From: Caccoplasma sp905210875
Lineage (GTDB): Bacteria; Bacteroidota; Bacteroidia; Bacteroidales; UBA11471
Reading direction: 5' to 3'
Length of the DNA: 64,000 nt
NCBI GenBank assembly: GCA_963931635.1
Contig: OZ007034.1
Coordinates: 2,480,001-2,544,000, forward strand
Shown: positions 17,142-26,712 of the stretch, piece after piece
Position numbering within the stretch: position 1 is the stretch's first letter
Layout of the letters: each line of letters begins with the position of its first letter
The notes under the pieces: model-generated
What the model was told of the DNA's origin: nothing
What the model saw: the letters and a program-made list of their open reading frames with translations, nothing else
The model's database searches: none
Position numbers and translations under genes: made by a program

Positions 17142-19052
17142 TTACCGGAACCGTTTTTGTAATTCGTCGTCACTGACCACTGAAACAACCGTCTTGCCGT
17201 CGGGAGTATAGTGTGGAGAGGCCAAAGAGAAAAGGTCGCTGATCAACTTTTCCATTTCCAACGGTGAGAGTATCTGCCCGTAAGGAATAGCCGCCGACTC
17301 GGCCAACGCCAAAGAGATGGCCTCGTGTACATCGACACTCACATCTCCCCCCTTCTGGGTAGCTGTTTCAAGCATCTTGTCAATCAACGTCGGCACATCA
17401 AGACCGTCGATGCCGGCCGGCACGGCATTGACGGCAAAAGAGCCCCCACCCATGTCGGAAATATCGAAACCCAACGCCTCGAAATCGTCCTGTACCGATG
17501 CCAGTCCAGCCCCTTGGGCGGGTGACAGCTGTATCATCTCGGGAAAGATGAGCCGCTGAGAGACCCCTTTCTTGTCTTGCAGATACGACATATATTTGTC
17601 GAAAAGTATACGCACATGAGCCCTGTGCTGATCGATAATCATCAGGCCCGACTTGACCGATGTCAAGACATACCGACCCTTGATTTGGAGATGTTCCCAG
17701 CCCGTATCGATAGAGCGCGACGGCTCCTGCATAGGTATCGACAAGGGTATGGCATCGGTCGATGCCTCTGTGGGCGGAATGTCGGTTACCGATATCTGCC
17801 GATTGATTTTGGACGGAATTTTTATCTGATTCTCCGTATCGGGAAAGGCGGGCTCGTCCTTGTCTTTACCCGACTGAAAATTTTCGTAAAGTTGGGTCCA
17901 GTCGTAATCGACACGACGAGAACCTGACGTCGGCCTCGACGGAGCCGAAAAAGGATTGTAATCGGGAGAATAGGATACCCTTGGGGGAACAACCTCCTGT
18001 CCTGTATGTAGAATGGGTATTTCGGGGGCACCTTCGGCATCGAAGTTGATAGAAGGTGCCGCATTGAACTTACCCAACGTCTCTTTTACGGCCGCCGAGA
18101 GAATCTGCCATATTGGCTGCTCGTTCTCGAATTTTATTTCGGTCTTCGTAGGGTGTATGTTAACATCGATTGTCGATGGATCGACTTGAATATGAAGGAA
18201 ATAGTGCGGCATCTCCCCTGCCGGCAACAACTGCTCATAATTGGTCATGACAGCCTTGTGGAAATAGGGGTGGCGCATATACCGTCCGTTGACAAAGAAA
18301 TATTGCCAGGCATTGCGTTTGCGGGCTGCCTCGGGGTGTCCGATGTAACCGGTAATAGATACGAGAGAGGTCTGCACGTCGACCGAGAGAAGATGTTGAT
18401 TGAGATTTTTTCCGAAAAGAGCGACAATTCGCTGGCGGAAATTCGCTGGCGGGAGATTGTACAACTCGACATCGTTATGAACAAGTTTGAAAGCAATCTG
18501 TGTATTTATCAATGCCGTGCGTTCAAACTCGGATAAGATAAACCCAAACTCAACTTGGTTCGACTTCAAAAACTTTCTTCTTGCCGGGACATTGAAAAAG
18601 ATATTCTTCACCATAAAGTTTGCCCCCGCAGCACACGATACATACTCCTGTGACTCCACCTTTGAACCCGAGATAAGTATGGAGGTGCCTATTTCATCTT
18701 CGGGACGGCGGGTTCGTAACTCCACTTGCGCAACGGCTGCAATCGAAGCGAGTGCCTCGCCCCGAAATCCCATGGTATGCAATGTATAGAGGTCTTGTGC
18801 CGATTTTATTTTTGAGGTGGCATGGCGTTCAAAAGAAAGGCGGGCATCGGTCTCGGACATTCCTTTACCATTGTCAACAACCTGAATCAGTGTACGACCG
18901 GCATCTTTGATATATATCTGTATCTCAGTGGCTCCTGCATCGATGGCATTCTCTACCAACTCTTTCACCACGGAGGCCGGTCTCTGTATGACTTCTCCGG
19001 CGGCAATCTGATTAGCCACAGAATCGGGTAAGAGATGAATTATATCGCTCAT
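17142..19052 (-). CDS. mutL: DNA mismatch repair protein MutL
   Basis: MutL links mismatch recognition by MutS to strand removal. The 636-residue protein has the GHKL ATPase motifs in order: ELVENAIDAGA (about 31-41), VVDNGKGM, and FRGEALASIAAV. The N-terminal domain ends near residue 330, a proline/acid-rich linker follows (about 350-430), and the C-terminal dimerisation domain begins near WEHLQIKGRYVL. I did not see the DQHAxxER..E endonuclease motif in full: the corresponding site reads IIDQHRAHVRILFDKY, so nicking activity is uncertain. It overlaps no neighbour but is packed between OstA-like and the BamE-like gene. Confidence 0.93.
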   Translation of the reverse strand: MSDIIHLLPDSVANQIAAGEVIQRPASVVKELVENAIDAGATEIQIYIKDAGRTLIQVVDNGKGMSETDARLSFERHATSKIKSAQDLYTLHTMGFRGEALASIAAVAQVELRTRRPEDEIGTSILISGSKVESQEYVSCAAGANFMVKNIFFNVPARRKFLKSNQVEFGFILSEFERTALINTQIAFKLVHNDVELYNLPPANFRQRIVALFGKNLNQHLLSVDVQTSLVSITGYIGHPEAARKRNAWQYFFVNGRYMRHPYFHKAVMTNYEQLLPAGEMPHYFLHIQVDPSTIDVNIHPTKTEIKFENEQPIWQILSAAVKETLGKFNAAPSINFDAEGAPEIPILHTGQEVVPPRVSYSPDYNPFSAPSRPTSGSRRVDYDWTQLYENFQSGKDKDEPAFPDTENQIKIPSKINRQISVTDIPPTEASTDAIPLSIPMQEPSRSIDTGWEHLQIKGRYVLTSVKSGLMIIDQHRAHVRILFDKYMSYLQDKKGVSQRLIFPEMIQLSPAQGAGLASVQDDFEALGFDISDMGGGSFAVNAVPAGIDGLDVPTLIDKMLETATQKGGDVSVDVHEAISLALAESAAIPYGQILSPLEMEKLISDLFSLASPHYTPDGKTVVSVVSDDELQKRFR

Positions 19053-19058
19053 AATAAA

Positions 19059-20705
19059 CTATTCACTTTCTTCATCCAAAAACTCCTCGCTACGGCGCAC
19101 TTTCTTGGTTTCAGATCGTGGACGCCGTGTCTCTCTGAACACATCAAACTTGTTTTGAGGCCGATAACTCTCATACCACTTGTAATCGGGCAGAAATATC
19201 ATATCGGGTTTCAGCTTGGAAATCGGGGTCATCGTTCCGTCTACGGTCGGCCACATTTTCAATTTGTCCATTTGTCGGTTTTTCATATACATGGTCAAGA
19301 AACTTGTCTCGGCCATATTCATGCCGGTAAAAGTCATATCCGACTCCTGAGGATAGAAAATGGTTTGTACGTTGCCGCTCACGTCGACCTGCGAAATATC
19401 GCCATTGACAAAATAGGCTTTCAGGTCTTTACCCGACAATTGGTCGAAAAAGGCCGTATCCTTCTGCTGCGTGGCAAATGCAAAATCGGGAATATGCGCC
19501 CAGTCGATGGTCGAATCGTTCATATAGACCTTTATCGTATCGCCAAAAATCTGGTAATCGAGATTCCACATAATAGGACCATCCATCATGACCAGCACCG
19601 AGTCTTCGACACGGTACTCCATGGAGTCGCATATCGCCTGTATATCATGCCGATACATGCGCACATCGTGGTAAGCCAGCAATACACGTCGAGACTGATT
19701 CAATTTCAAAGATTCCAAAGTGTCGGCGTGCAGATAGAGTGTATCGGGTTGCGAGTAATCGACAAGCAAAGCCGAGTCGGTCGAGAATGACTCTTCGCTC
19801 CTTTCATTATAAAAACCATAATGACCGTGCATCTGCATCATACGCAACGTGTCGTCGACAACCATATGGCCGAAGACTTCGCCGAAGCCGTTGTTTCTGT
19901 CGTAGAAAATAGTATCACCGGTAAGTTTCTGACTCTTCGAAACAATAAGCGAACGATCGTAAAGCCGGGCTAAATCGTTGGCAGTATCGTAGAAGCCCAA
20001 CGAAGAGTATATCGTATTGCTGTCGGACACAATAACCGAGGGTCCCAGTATGTCGGCAATCTTTGTCGTCGTGTTGTATTCCAGCGTATCGGAATAGAGC
20101 GTAAACTGCGGATTGAACAGCTTCACGTCGTAATTGAACACCGCGTTCTTGGTGTCGGGTGAATATTGCCCATAAAACGAAGTGAGCCGATTAACGGTAT
20201 CGGCTACCTCTCCTCCTTCGAAATAGTATCCGATGTTTATCTCCATGTCGTAGTTGAAGCTATCGGTTGTCAATACGACATCGCGGTTGATCATGCGCAC
20301 GTTGTTGCGGATACGCGCAAATTGGGTTTCGCCGTCGTAATAGAGTTCATCGCCATAGATAAACAAGGTATCGCCCTGCTCCATGCGAACATTGCCGAAA
20401 GCGTCGAGTGAGTTGGTCTTCTCATAGAAATAGGCACTGTCGCAATACATGTACATACTATCCTTACGAAAGCGCACATCGCCTCGGAGAATTTGGAAGT
20501 CGGGCGTAATCAATTCATTAAATTCCAACTCATTGGCTGCTTCAAGGAATACCCGTTCTTTGGTTGCGACCGATGTTGTGTCGGGTTGGCGACGCTCCGG
20601 CGGTACAATAGCCGAAGCCTGACCTGCAACAATACTTACAAACCATCCCACGCAAAAAAGCGACGACCGGAGAGACGGGAACTTTTGATAGAATCTTATC
20701 GGCAT
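19059..20705 (-). CDS. OstA-like organic-solvent-tolerance/LPS-transport protein
   Basis: A 548-residue secreted protein with an N-terminal signal segment (about 15-33) and many short beta-rich repeats of the type DTLxxYGDxxxYDxxT..A.xxGxVxxxD, typical of OstA/LptA-like beta-jellyroll proteins. In Bacteroidota these are thought to shuttle lipopolysaccharide across the periplasm, by analogy with LptA and the LptD N-domain. It lacks an LptD-like barrel. The C-terminus is basic and acidic (residues about 525-548). It lies between surA and mutL, an order shared by many Bacteroidales genomes as I recall it. Confidence 0.85.
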   Translation of the reverse strand: MPIRFYQKFPSLRSSLFCVGWFVSIVAGQASAIVPPERRQPDTTSVATKERVFLEAANELEFNELITPDFQILRGDVRFRKDSMYMYCDSAYFYEKTNSLDAFGNVRMEQGDTLFIYGDELYYDGETQFARIRNNVRMINRDVVLTTDSFNYDMEINIGYYFEGGEVADTVNRLTSFYGQYSPDTKNAVFNYDVKLFNPQFTLYSDTLEYNTTTKIADILGPSVIVSDSNTIYSSLGFYDTANDLARLYDRSLIVSKSQKLTGDTIFYDRNNGFGEVFGHMVVDDTLRMMQMHGHYGFYNERSEESFSTDSALLVDYSQPDTLYLHADTLESLKLNQSRRVLLAYHDVRMYRHDIQAICDSMEYRVEDSVLVMMDGPIMWNLDYQIFGDTIKVYMNDSTIDWAHIPDFAFATQQKDTAFFDQLSGKDLKAYFVNGDISQVDVSGNVQTIFYPQESDMTFTGMNMAETSFLTMYMKNRQMDKLKMWPTVDGTMTPISKLKPDMIFLPDYKWYESYRPQNKFDVFRETRRPRSETKKVRRSEEFLDEESE

Positions 20706-20711
20706 CGGCTC

Positions 20712-22094
20712 TTATTTCTTTATCCAACCATCGTACATGAATTCGCAATCGTCCCATCCTTCCTTGATGCGTACATAGGTCTCTTTCTGTTTCTCGCGAA
20801 TCCAGTTATCGATGAGTTCATTTCGTTTATGCTCCTCGACTATTCCTTTCAAGATTTGGAAATCGTTCGAGACATTGGCCTTATGCCCGGGAATGCGCGA
20901 TTTCAACTTGACCATGACAACAACCTCTTTTCCACGTTTCTGGTCGATCATGGTAAAAGGTTCGGAAATATCACCCACCTCCATCTTGTCTACAACCTTG
21001 GCAATTTCCTGGGGGAGTTGATCCATCTGGAACTTGGTCGTCGACACACCATTCTCCGACATATTGACCATAAGCCCCTTGTTGTTACGTGTCTCCTTGT
21101 CTTGAGATACATATTGTGCCGCATCTTCGAAACTTATTTTTTTATCGACAATATCTTGTCGAAGAGTGTCCATGCGAGCCAAGGTCTGGCTGAGTTCTTC
21201 GTTAGAGACTCTCGGACGCAACAATATGTGTCGGCAATTGATGCGATCGCCTCGTTTTTCGATAAGCTGTATGATATGATATCCAAACTCTGTTTCAACA
21301 ATCTTGGAAACTTTCTTGGGGTCGTTCAAAGAGAATGCCACATTGGTAAACTCTGGCACCATATCGGCCCGGCTGAAAAAGCCCAACTCTCCTCCCCGAC
21401 GTGCCGATACAGGATCTTCGGAATAGAGAATGGCCAAAGTCGAAAACTCAGCCTCACCCGAGGTTATACGTTCGCTGTACTCACGCAGACGAGCCTTGAT
21501 GTCGTCGATTTCCTGCTGAGGAATGAGCGGGTCGACACGTATCAACTGCACTTCGACCTGCACGGGAATATAGGGCAGACTATCGGTCGAATAGGTGGTA
21601 TAAAAACGACGCACATCGGCCGGCGATACTTTCAATCCTTCGACCAATTTTCTTTGCATGGCACTTACCGTCAACTGGTCACGGACTGTTGATGACAATT
21701 GTTCCCGCAACTGGGGAATTGTAGCATTGAAATACTCCTCGACTTTCTCTTTTGAGCCTATCGAGTTAATCCACATATTGATACGTTGCTCCACGGTGGA
21801 AAACACCTCCGACTCAGTGACAAACACGCTATCGAGGCGCGCCTGCGTCAAGAACAGTTTCTGTATGGCAATCTGCTCGGGAATCACACAATAAGGATCG
21901 CCATTGATACGTTGGCCTTGGCTTTGCATGGCACGATATTGAGCTTCGACATCGGAAAGCAATATGGCTTCATCGCCTACAATCCACACCACTTCATCAA
22001 CAACACCCGGTGTCGGCGAAGGTGCTTGCGCCATAGCAATACTCCCGGCAAAAAAACAACTTATGAGTGTACAGAAGAAAAGATTCTTTTTCAT
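20712..22094 (-). CDS. Periplasmic peptidyl-prolyl isomerase, SurA-like
   Basis: A 460-residue periplasmic chaperone. It has a signal peptide (about 1-22), an N-terminal SurA chaperone region (about 30-165, with VGDEAILLSDVEAQYRAM), and two parvulin domains (about 175-275 and 285-385) carrying the family phrases ARRGGELGFFSRADMVPEF and ETEFGYHIIQLIEKRG. SurA-type proteins guide outer-membrane proteins to the assembly machinery. It sits next to the OstA-like gene, which fits shared work on the outer membrane. The spacing of 6 bases to that gene indicates an operon. Confidence 0.9.
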   Translation of the reverse strand: MKKNLFFCTLISCFFAGSIAMAQAPSPTPGVVDEVVWIVGDEAILLSDVEAQYRAMQSQGQRINGDPYCVIPEQIAIQKLFLTQARLDSVFVTESEVFSTVEQRINMWINSIGSKEKVEEYFNATIPQLREQLSSTVRDQLTVSAMQRKLVEGLKVSPADVRRFYTTYSTDSLPYIPVQVEVQLIRVDPLIPQQEIDDIKARLREYSERITSGEAEFSTLAILYSEDPVSARRGGELGFFSRADMVPEFTNVAFSLNDPKKVSKIVETEFGYHIIQLIEKRGDRINCRHILLRPRVSNEELSQTLARMDTLRQDIVDKKISFEDAAQYVSQDKETRNNKGLMVNMSENGVSTTKFQMDQLPQEIAKVVDKMEVGDISEPFTMIDQKRGKEVVVMVKLKSRIPGHKANVSNDFQILKGIVEEHKRNELIDNWIREKQKETYVRIKEGWDDCEFMYDGWIKK

Positions 22095-22124
22095 AAATAT
22101 TTTTTATATAAACAGGCAACGTCG

Positions 22125-22985
22125 TCAATATACGCGGCCATAATATTTTATTTTTCGATTTTCAAGGGCTTGCTGATACAACTCCTTATTCATCTGATGC
22201 AAGAAGTCCATACGTTTTTGGTTCAACAGCACTTCTTCTATCTGCGTGCGAGCAAAGTCGATAGGCATATGGGCACCTGCCGGCAAATAATCGCTTATAT
22301 TCAACAGATACCAATATCCTTCATCATTGACTTCAAGGTAGGTATGTGTCTGCAAGAAGCGGTTGGCATCGGTCACCGTATAGGGTATGACACTCATCAC
22401 TTCTTCAAACGATATCCATCTGTCGTAGAAATAATCGTAGTTGATGATATTATGAAGTGTATATTTTTCAATATTTTCTACCGAAGCATGGTCTTTACCA
22501 CGGTACCACTTCTTCAAGTTTTTAAGTTCGGGAGAAGTATCGGCAACTTTTAAGAAAAGCCCCTTAATGATGGGAGTTCTTAAAACGAACTTATCAAGAT
22601 GGGTACGATAGTAGTTCTTTACAGCATCGTCGGAAACCTCGGTATCGAATTTTTCGCTGAGAATCTGTTTCTGATACTCATGGACAAACAATTCTCTACG
22701 ATATTTATCGACCAATCTCTCTATGCGTTCTACGTCGGGGATATTCTTTTGCGCCACATCGTAGACCAGTTCATCTTCGGCCCAATGACGCACATAAGCA
22801 TCGGCAAAGGCACTGCTATCACGTGCGGACAGACCGTCGGGAATAATCTGGTCGAGCATTTCCCGAGTAAGATACCGATCGCCCACACTGACAATTGCTC
22901 TTGGTACCTCTTTTTTATCGAGCGTACAAGCCGTAAAAAAAATCATAAGAGGCAGAATCACCATTGATAACCAGCCTTGTCGCAT
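22125..22985 (-). CDS. SurA-like lipoprotein lacking the PPIase domain
   Basis: A 286-residue protein with a lipoprotein signal (LMIFFTACTLDKK; lipid-bearing Cys about residue 20). The next 120 residues resemble the helical SurA/PpiC chaperone region (VGDRYLTREMLDQIIP..., then YDVAQKNIPDVERIERLVDKYRRELFVHEYQKQIL). The parvulin signature phrases seen in both neighbouring genes are absent. I infer an outer-membrane or periplasmic chaperone without isomerase activity. It is the middle one of three consecutive SurA/PpiC-type genes. Confidence 0.8.
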   Translation of the reverse strand: MRQGWLSMVILPLMIFFTACTLDKKEVPRAIVSVGDRYLTREMLDQIIPDGLSARDSSAFADAYVRHWAEDELVYDVAQKNIPDVERIERLVDKYRRELFVHEYQKQILSEKFDTEVSDDAVKNYYRTHLDKFVLRTPIIKGLFLKVADTSPELKNLKKWYRGKDHASVENIEKYTLHNIINYDYFYDRWISFEEVMSVIPYTVTDANRFLQTHTYLEVNDEGYWYLLNISDYLPAGAHMPIDFARTQIEEVLLNQKRMDFLHQMNKELYQQALENRKIKYYGRVY

Positions 22986-23016
22986 AAGTTTAACCCTTTA
23001 TTTCTTATAAACCATC

Positions 23017-24954
23017 TTATTCACTGATGGGTTTTACGGTGGCCAGCACATCTTTTCTAAGAGTTACCGGATATTTTTTGCGCAACTTCCGCACCCATTT
23101 TTCTTCCAGATAGTTCTGGTAGTCCGAAATAACAAGACCCTTAACATCTTCATACACCTCAGGCCGCGTGATGACTTTTCCACACAAATCCTCGACAGGA
23201 AGTGCTGTCGCTATTGTATCCGCAGACTCTACACCGAAAGCCAATCGGTCGACAACTGCGTTCATGCCTTTCTGGTAAAGGCCTTTTTCTATTTTGACAT
23301 GCGTAACACTATCGTTATATTGTTTATTGATGCGGGCCATCACCGAATCGAAAGGCAAATCGGTGTCCGTCACAAATGACTTGACCGCGGCAACCGTCTC
23401 TGCATTATCGCCCGTGATGACATATCCTTTGTATCGGGGTGTATCCCATGTATATTTTTTCTTGTTCTTCCGAAAATATTTCTGCAAGCCTTTCTCATCT
23501 TCCATGGCTTTGTTCCAGACTTCTCTGTTGCTTACTTCAAAAAGCAGCATTCCATCGTGATACTCCTGCAACAGATAGCGAAAATCAGCATCGGTACGAC
23601 TCAACTCGTCAACCCGATACGCTACCAGAACATCATTCACATATTCGTCGGCAGCAGTTCTCAATGCCGATATGGACATGGCCGATGTGTTATCGGCATC
23701 GATATACGATACAAGTTTCGATACCGGATAGGGTTTTCCGTTGAAAGAGAAGAGCGGTTGCTCCATCTGCAACAAAGATTTCAGTGCAGCTGTGTCGGCA
23801 ACAGCTTTTTCCAATCGAATGATAACCGTATCGTTCCAAGCAAAGTTTTTTTCTTTTTTCAGATTCTCAATGTACATCTTTTGTCCGGCATCAGCACGCT
23901 CGTCATGAGCCATACGGCGCACAATAAGATCGTGCATTTTTTCATAGGAATCGGGCGTCTTGACATCCAGTAATTTGATGATATGCCAGCCAAATTCGGT
24001 ACGCACCGGTTCCGTAATCTCTCCTATCTCATTTAAGGCAAATGCTGCTTTTTCGAAAGAGGGGATTATCTGTCCCGTAGACAACCATGGAAGTCGGCCT
24101 CCCTGTTCCGAGCAAGAATAATCTTCGGAATATTGTTTGGCCAATGCTGCAAAATCTTCTCCTTGTCGAGCTTTCTCATAAATGGCCCAAGCCTCTTTCT
24201 CACGCTCTTTTTGAATCTTTTCAGAAGCATTCTGCGGAACCTTCAGCATAATATGAGCCAACAAGAGAGCTCGCGTAGGACGCCGGCCGGTAACTTTTAT
24301 CAAATGATATCCGAATTGCGACTCAACCGGCATGGAGACTTCTCCGACCGGCGTTTCGTAAGCCGCTTTCTCAAAAGAATACACCATATAAAACGCGCCG
24401 AAATATCCCAAATAACCGTTATTGGTCCGCGCAGATGGGTCTTCGGAATATTGACGAGCCAGCGCCGCAAAATCTTCTCCCGAGAGAGCACGTTTTCTTA
24501 CATCCAAGGCCTTCTGGTAGACCTTTCTTTTTTCTTCCCACGTAGCTGTGGGGGAAACCCTGAATAATATGTGACTGGCTTCCACCTCTTCGAGAAGACG
24601 CTGATAAGCCTCTTTGGCCAAAGTCTCTTCGGCCGTCTTGTCGACCATATAGGGTTTTACCAGTTGACGACGATATCCCTCATATTCGGTCTTGAACTGT
24701 TGCGTCGTATCTATGCCCTGTGCTTCGGCCTCGGCCACCTTCCTCTTGTAATTTTCAAAAAGGATTACATATTCGTCAAGCGGAGTCTTCTCGCTCTGCT
24801 GTTGTATATTCTTGTGATAGGTATATTCAAACTCGCCTTTGCTGATACTTTTGCCGGCAATTTTCATAATCTCGCTATCCGACGTAATCTGCGCAAACAA
24901 TACCGCCGGAAAGTAGAATGCCGCCGCGCATAAAATATGAGGAATTTTCATCAT
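23017..24954 (-). CDS. Periplasmic peptidyl-prolyl isomerase with two parvulin domains
   Basis: A 645-residue periplasmic PpiC/SurA-type protein with a signal peptide (about 1-21). After an N-terminal helical region come two parvulin domains near 125-225 and 230-330. Each carries the expected features: EASHILFRVSP...ARQYSEDPSARTNNGYLGYF and LLAHIMLKVPQ...AKQYSEDYSCSEQGGRLPW, then FGYHLIKV and FGWHIIKL. A long C-terminal region of about 300 residues has no familiar motif. It probably assists folding of outer-membrane and surface proteins. It is the first gene after guaB, with a possible promoter of its own at 25003. Confidence 0.88.
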   Translation of the reverse strand: MMKIPHILCAAAFYFPAVLFAQITSDSEIMKIAGKSISKGEFEYTYHKNIQQQSEKTPLDEYVILFENYKRKVAEAEAQGIDTTQQFKTEYEGYRRQLVKPYMVDKTAEETLAKEAYQRLLEEVEASHILFRVSPTATWEEKRKVYQKALDVRKRALSGEDFAALARQYSEDPSARTNNGYLGYFGAFYMVYSFEKAAYETPVGEVSMPVESQFGYHLIKVTGRRPTRALLLAHIMLKVPQNASEKIQKEREKEAWAIYEKARQGEDFAALAKQYSEDYSCSEQGGRLPWLSTGQIIPSFEKAAFALNEIGEITEPVRTEFGWHIIKLLDVKTPDSYEKMHDLIVRRMAHDERADAGQKMYIENLKKEKNFAWNDTVIIRLEKAVADTAALKSLLQMEQPLFSFNGKPYPVSKLVSYIDADNTSAMSISALRTAADEYVNDVLVAYRVDELSRTDADFRYLLQEYHDGMLLFEVSNREVWNKAMEDEKGLQKYFRKNKKKYTWDTPRYKGYVITGDNAETVAAVKSFVTDTDLPFDSVMARINKQYNDSVTHVKIEKGLYQKGMNAVVDRLAFGVESADTIATALPVEDLCGKVITRPEVYEDVKGLVISDYQNYLEEKWVRKLRKKYPVTLRKDVLATVKPISE

Positions 24955-24975
24955 GTTGTGTTTCTTTGACTGTAT

Positions 24976-25047
24976 AATAAAAATACACCTGTTTTAACGG
25001 CTCAAATATAATAAATTTATTATATCGAGCACGTCAAACAGGTGTAT
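24976..25047 (-). terminator. Nested inverted repeats between guaB and the PPIase gene
   Basis: Outer arms of 12 bp (24983-24994 ATACACCTGTTT and 25036-25047) enclose a second stem (GCTC 25000-25003 with GAGC 25027-25030) and a perfect 20-bp A+T palindrome (25006-25025). Read leftward the outer stem is followed by ATTTTTATT, so it may end guaB transcripts. Confidence 0.55.
25003..25010 (-). promoter_or_regulatory. Candidate -7 box for the PPIase gene series
   Basis: Read leftward this is TATATTTG, fitting TAnnTTTG, about 50 bases before the ATG at 24954. A TTG lies 24 bases upstream (25037-25035), slightly too far. It lies inside the loop of the inverted repeat. Confidence 0.4.
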
Positions 25048-25072
25048 AAACTTATTAAAGTATGGTAAGAAT

Positions 25073-26551
25073 TTACTGCTGTCCCCGGCTATAATTGGGC
25101 GACTCACTCGTAATGGCTACATCGTGCGGGTGACTCTCGGTAACACCGGCATTGGTGATGCGGGTAAATTTGGCCTTGTGCAGTGTCTCAATATCGGGGG
25201 CACCACAATATCCCATACCGGCACGCAAGCCTCCTACCATCTGATAAACGACCTCATACAATGAACCTTTAAACGGTACACGGGCTGCAATACCTTCGGG
25301 GACCAGTTTCTTCACATCGGTTTCTCCGGCCTGGAAATAACGGTCTTTTGAGCCTTTCTCCATCGCTTCGAGTGAACCCATGCCGCGATATGATTTAAAT
25401 TTACGACCATTGTAAATAATGGTTTCACCCGGCGATTCCTCAACTCCGGCCAGCATTCCGCCCAACATAACCGAATAGCCACCGGCAGCAAGAGCTTTGA
25501 CAATATCGCCCGAATAGCGGATACCACCATCAGCTATCAAGGGCACATCGGTTCCTTTCAATGCCTTGGCTACATCATAAATAGCCGAGAGTTGAGGTAC
25601 ACCTACACCGGCAATAATACGGGTCGTACATATCGAACCCGGACCGATACCTACCTTGACGGCATCGGCTCCTGCTGCGACAAGATATTTGGCAGCTTCG
25701 CCGGTTGCGATATTTCCCACGACTACATCGATTTGAGGGAATGCCGCTTTCACTTCTTTCAACACATTGACAACTCCCTTGGAATGTCCATGAGCAGTAT
25801 CTATGACAATGGCATCAACTCCGGCGTCGACCAATGCCGATGCACGTTCCAGAGAATCGTTGGTAACGCCAATACCGGCAGCCACGCGCAACCGGCCAAG
25901 TTTGTCTTTGCAGGCATAGGGTTTATCTTTGGCCTTGGTGATGTCTTTATAAGTAACCAGACCTACCAGATGGAAATCTTTATCAACAACCGGAAGTTTT
26001 TCTATCTTGTATTGTTGCAGGATATCTGAGGCCTGTTGCAGGTCGGTCGACTGAGTAGTAGTAATGAGATTGTCCTTGGTCATCACTTCATCGATGGCCC
26101 GACGGTCGTTCTTCTCAAAACGCAAATCACGATTGGTCACTATTCCTACCAGACGGCCATCATTATCGACAACAGGAATACCTCCGATATGATATTCATG
26201 CATGATAGACAAGGCATCGGCTACCGTTGCCGAACGGTTGATGGTAACAGGGTCATATATCATTCCGTTTTCGGCCCGTTTTACGCTGTGCACCTGTTTT
26301 GCCTGAGCCTCAATCGACATATTTTTATGGATGACACCAATACCACCTTCACGCGCAATGGCAATAGCCAGACGTGCTTCGGTAACAGTATCCATGGCTG
26401 CCGAAACAAGGGGTATGTTCAATTGTATGTTACGGGAAAAACGGGTGGTGAGATTGACTTCTCGTGGAAGTACTTCGGAATAAGCAGGGATTAACAAAAC
26501 ATCGTCAAATGTCAATCCGTCCATTACGATTTTATCGGCAATAAATGACAT
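25073..26551 (-). CDS. guaB: Inosine-5'-monophosphate dehydrogenase
   Basis: GuaB oxidises IMP to XMP with NAD, the committed step to GMP. The 492-residue protein has the TIM-barrel start (LTFDDVLLIPAYSEVLP), two CBS domains inserted at about 95-215, the active-site loop GPGSICTTRIIAGVGVPQ with catalytic Cys near residue 308, and the flap region YRGMGSLEAM followed by EGIAARVPFKG. Length and motif set are normal. It starts the leftward gene series and has its own -7 box at 26583. Confidence 0.97.
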   Translation of the reverse strand: MSFIADKIVMDGLTFDDVLLIPAYSEVLPREVNLTTRFSRNIQLNIPLVSAAMDTVTEARLAIAIAREGGIGVIHKNMSIEAQAKQVHSVKRAENGMIYDPVTINRSATVADALSIMHEYHIGGIPVVDNDGRLVGIVTNRDLRFEKNDRRAIDEVMTKDNLITTTQSTDLQQASDILQQYKIEKLPVVDKDFHLVGLVTYKDITKAKDKPYACKDKLGRLRVAAGIGVTNDSLERASALVDAGVDAIVIDTAHGHSKGVVNVLKEVKAAFPQIDVVVGNIATGEAAKYLVAAGADAVKVGIGPGSICTTRIIAGVGVPQLSAIYDVAKALKGTDVPLIADGGIRYSGDIVKALAAGGYSVMLGGMLAGVEESPGETIIYNGRKFKSYRGMGSLEAMEKGSKDRYFQAGETDVKKLVPEGIAARVPFKGSLYEVVYQMVGGLRAGMGYCGAPDIETLHKAKFTRITNAGVTESHPHDVAITSESPNYSRGQQ

Positions 26552-26582
26552 AGTTGTTAGGCTTAAAGAAATTTATTGCACG

Positions 26583-26590
26583 CAAAGATA
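26583..26590 (-). promoter_or_regulatory. -7 box before guaB
   Basis: Read leftward this is TATCTTTG, 31 bases before the guaB ATG. No TTG is present at the expected -33 distance. Confidence 0.55.
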
Positions 26591-26654
26591 TGCATTTTTT
26601 CGGGAATAATACTATGATGGAAAAATCTTTTTCACTCTTTTTAGTATTTTGTCT

Positions 26655-26691
26655 TATATAAAAAGAGGGCAGAAAAATCTGCCCTCTTTTT
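26655..26691 (-). terminator. Intrinsic terminator after the long recQ
   Basis: Perfect 14-bp stem (26660-26673 and 26678-26691) with loop AAAA. A runs on the left and T runs on the right allow it to act in both directions; it follows the recQ stop at 26713. Confidence 0.85.
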
Positions 26692-26712
26692 TGACGCTTT
26701 GCTTTATAAAGA

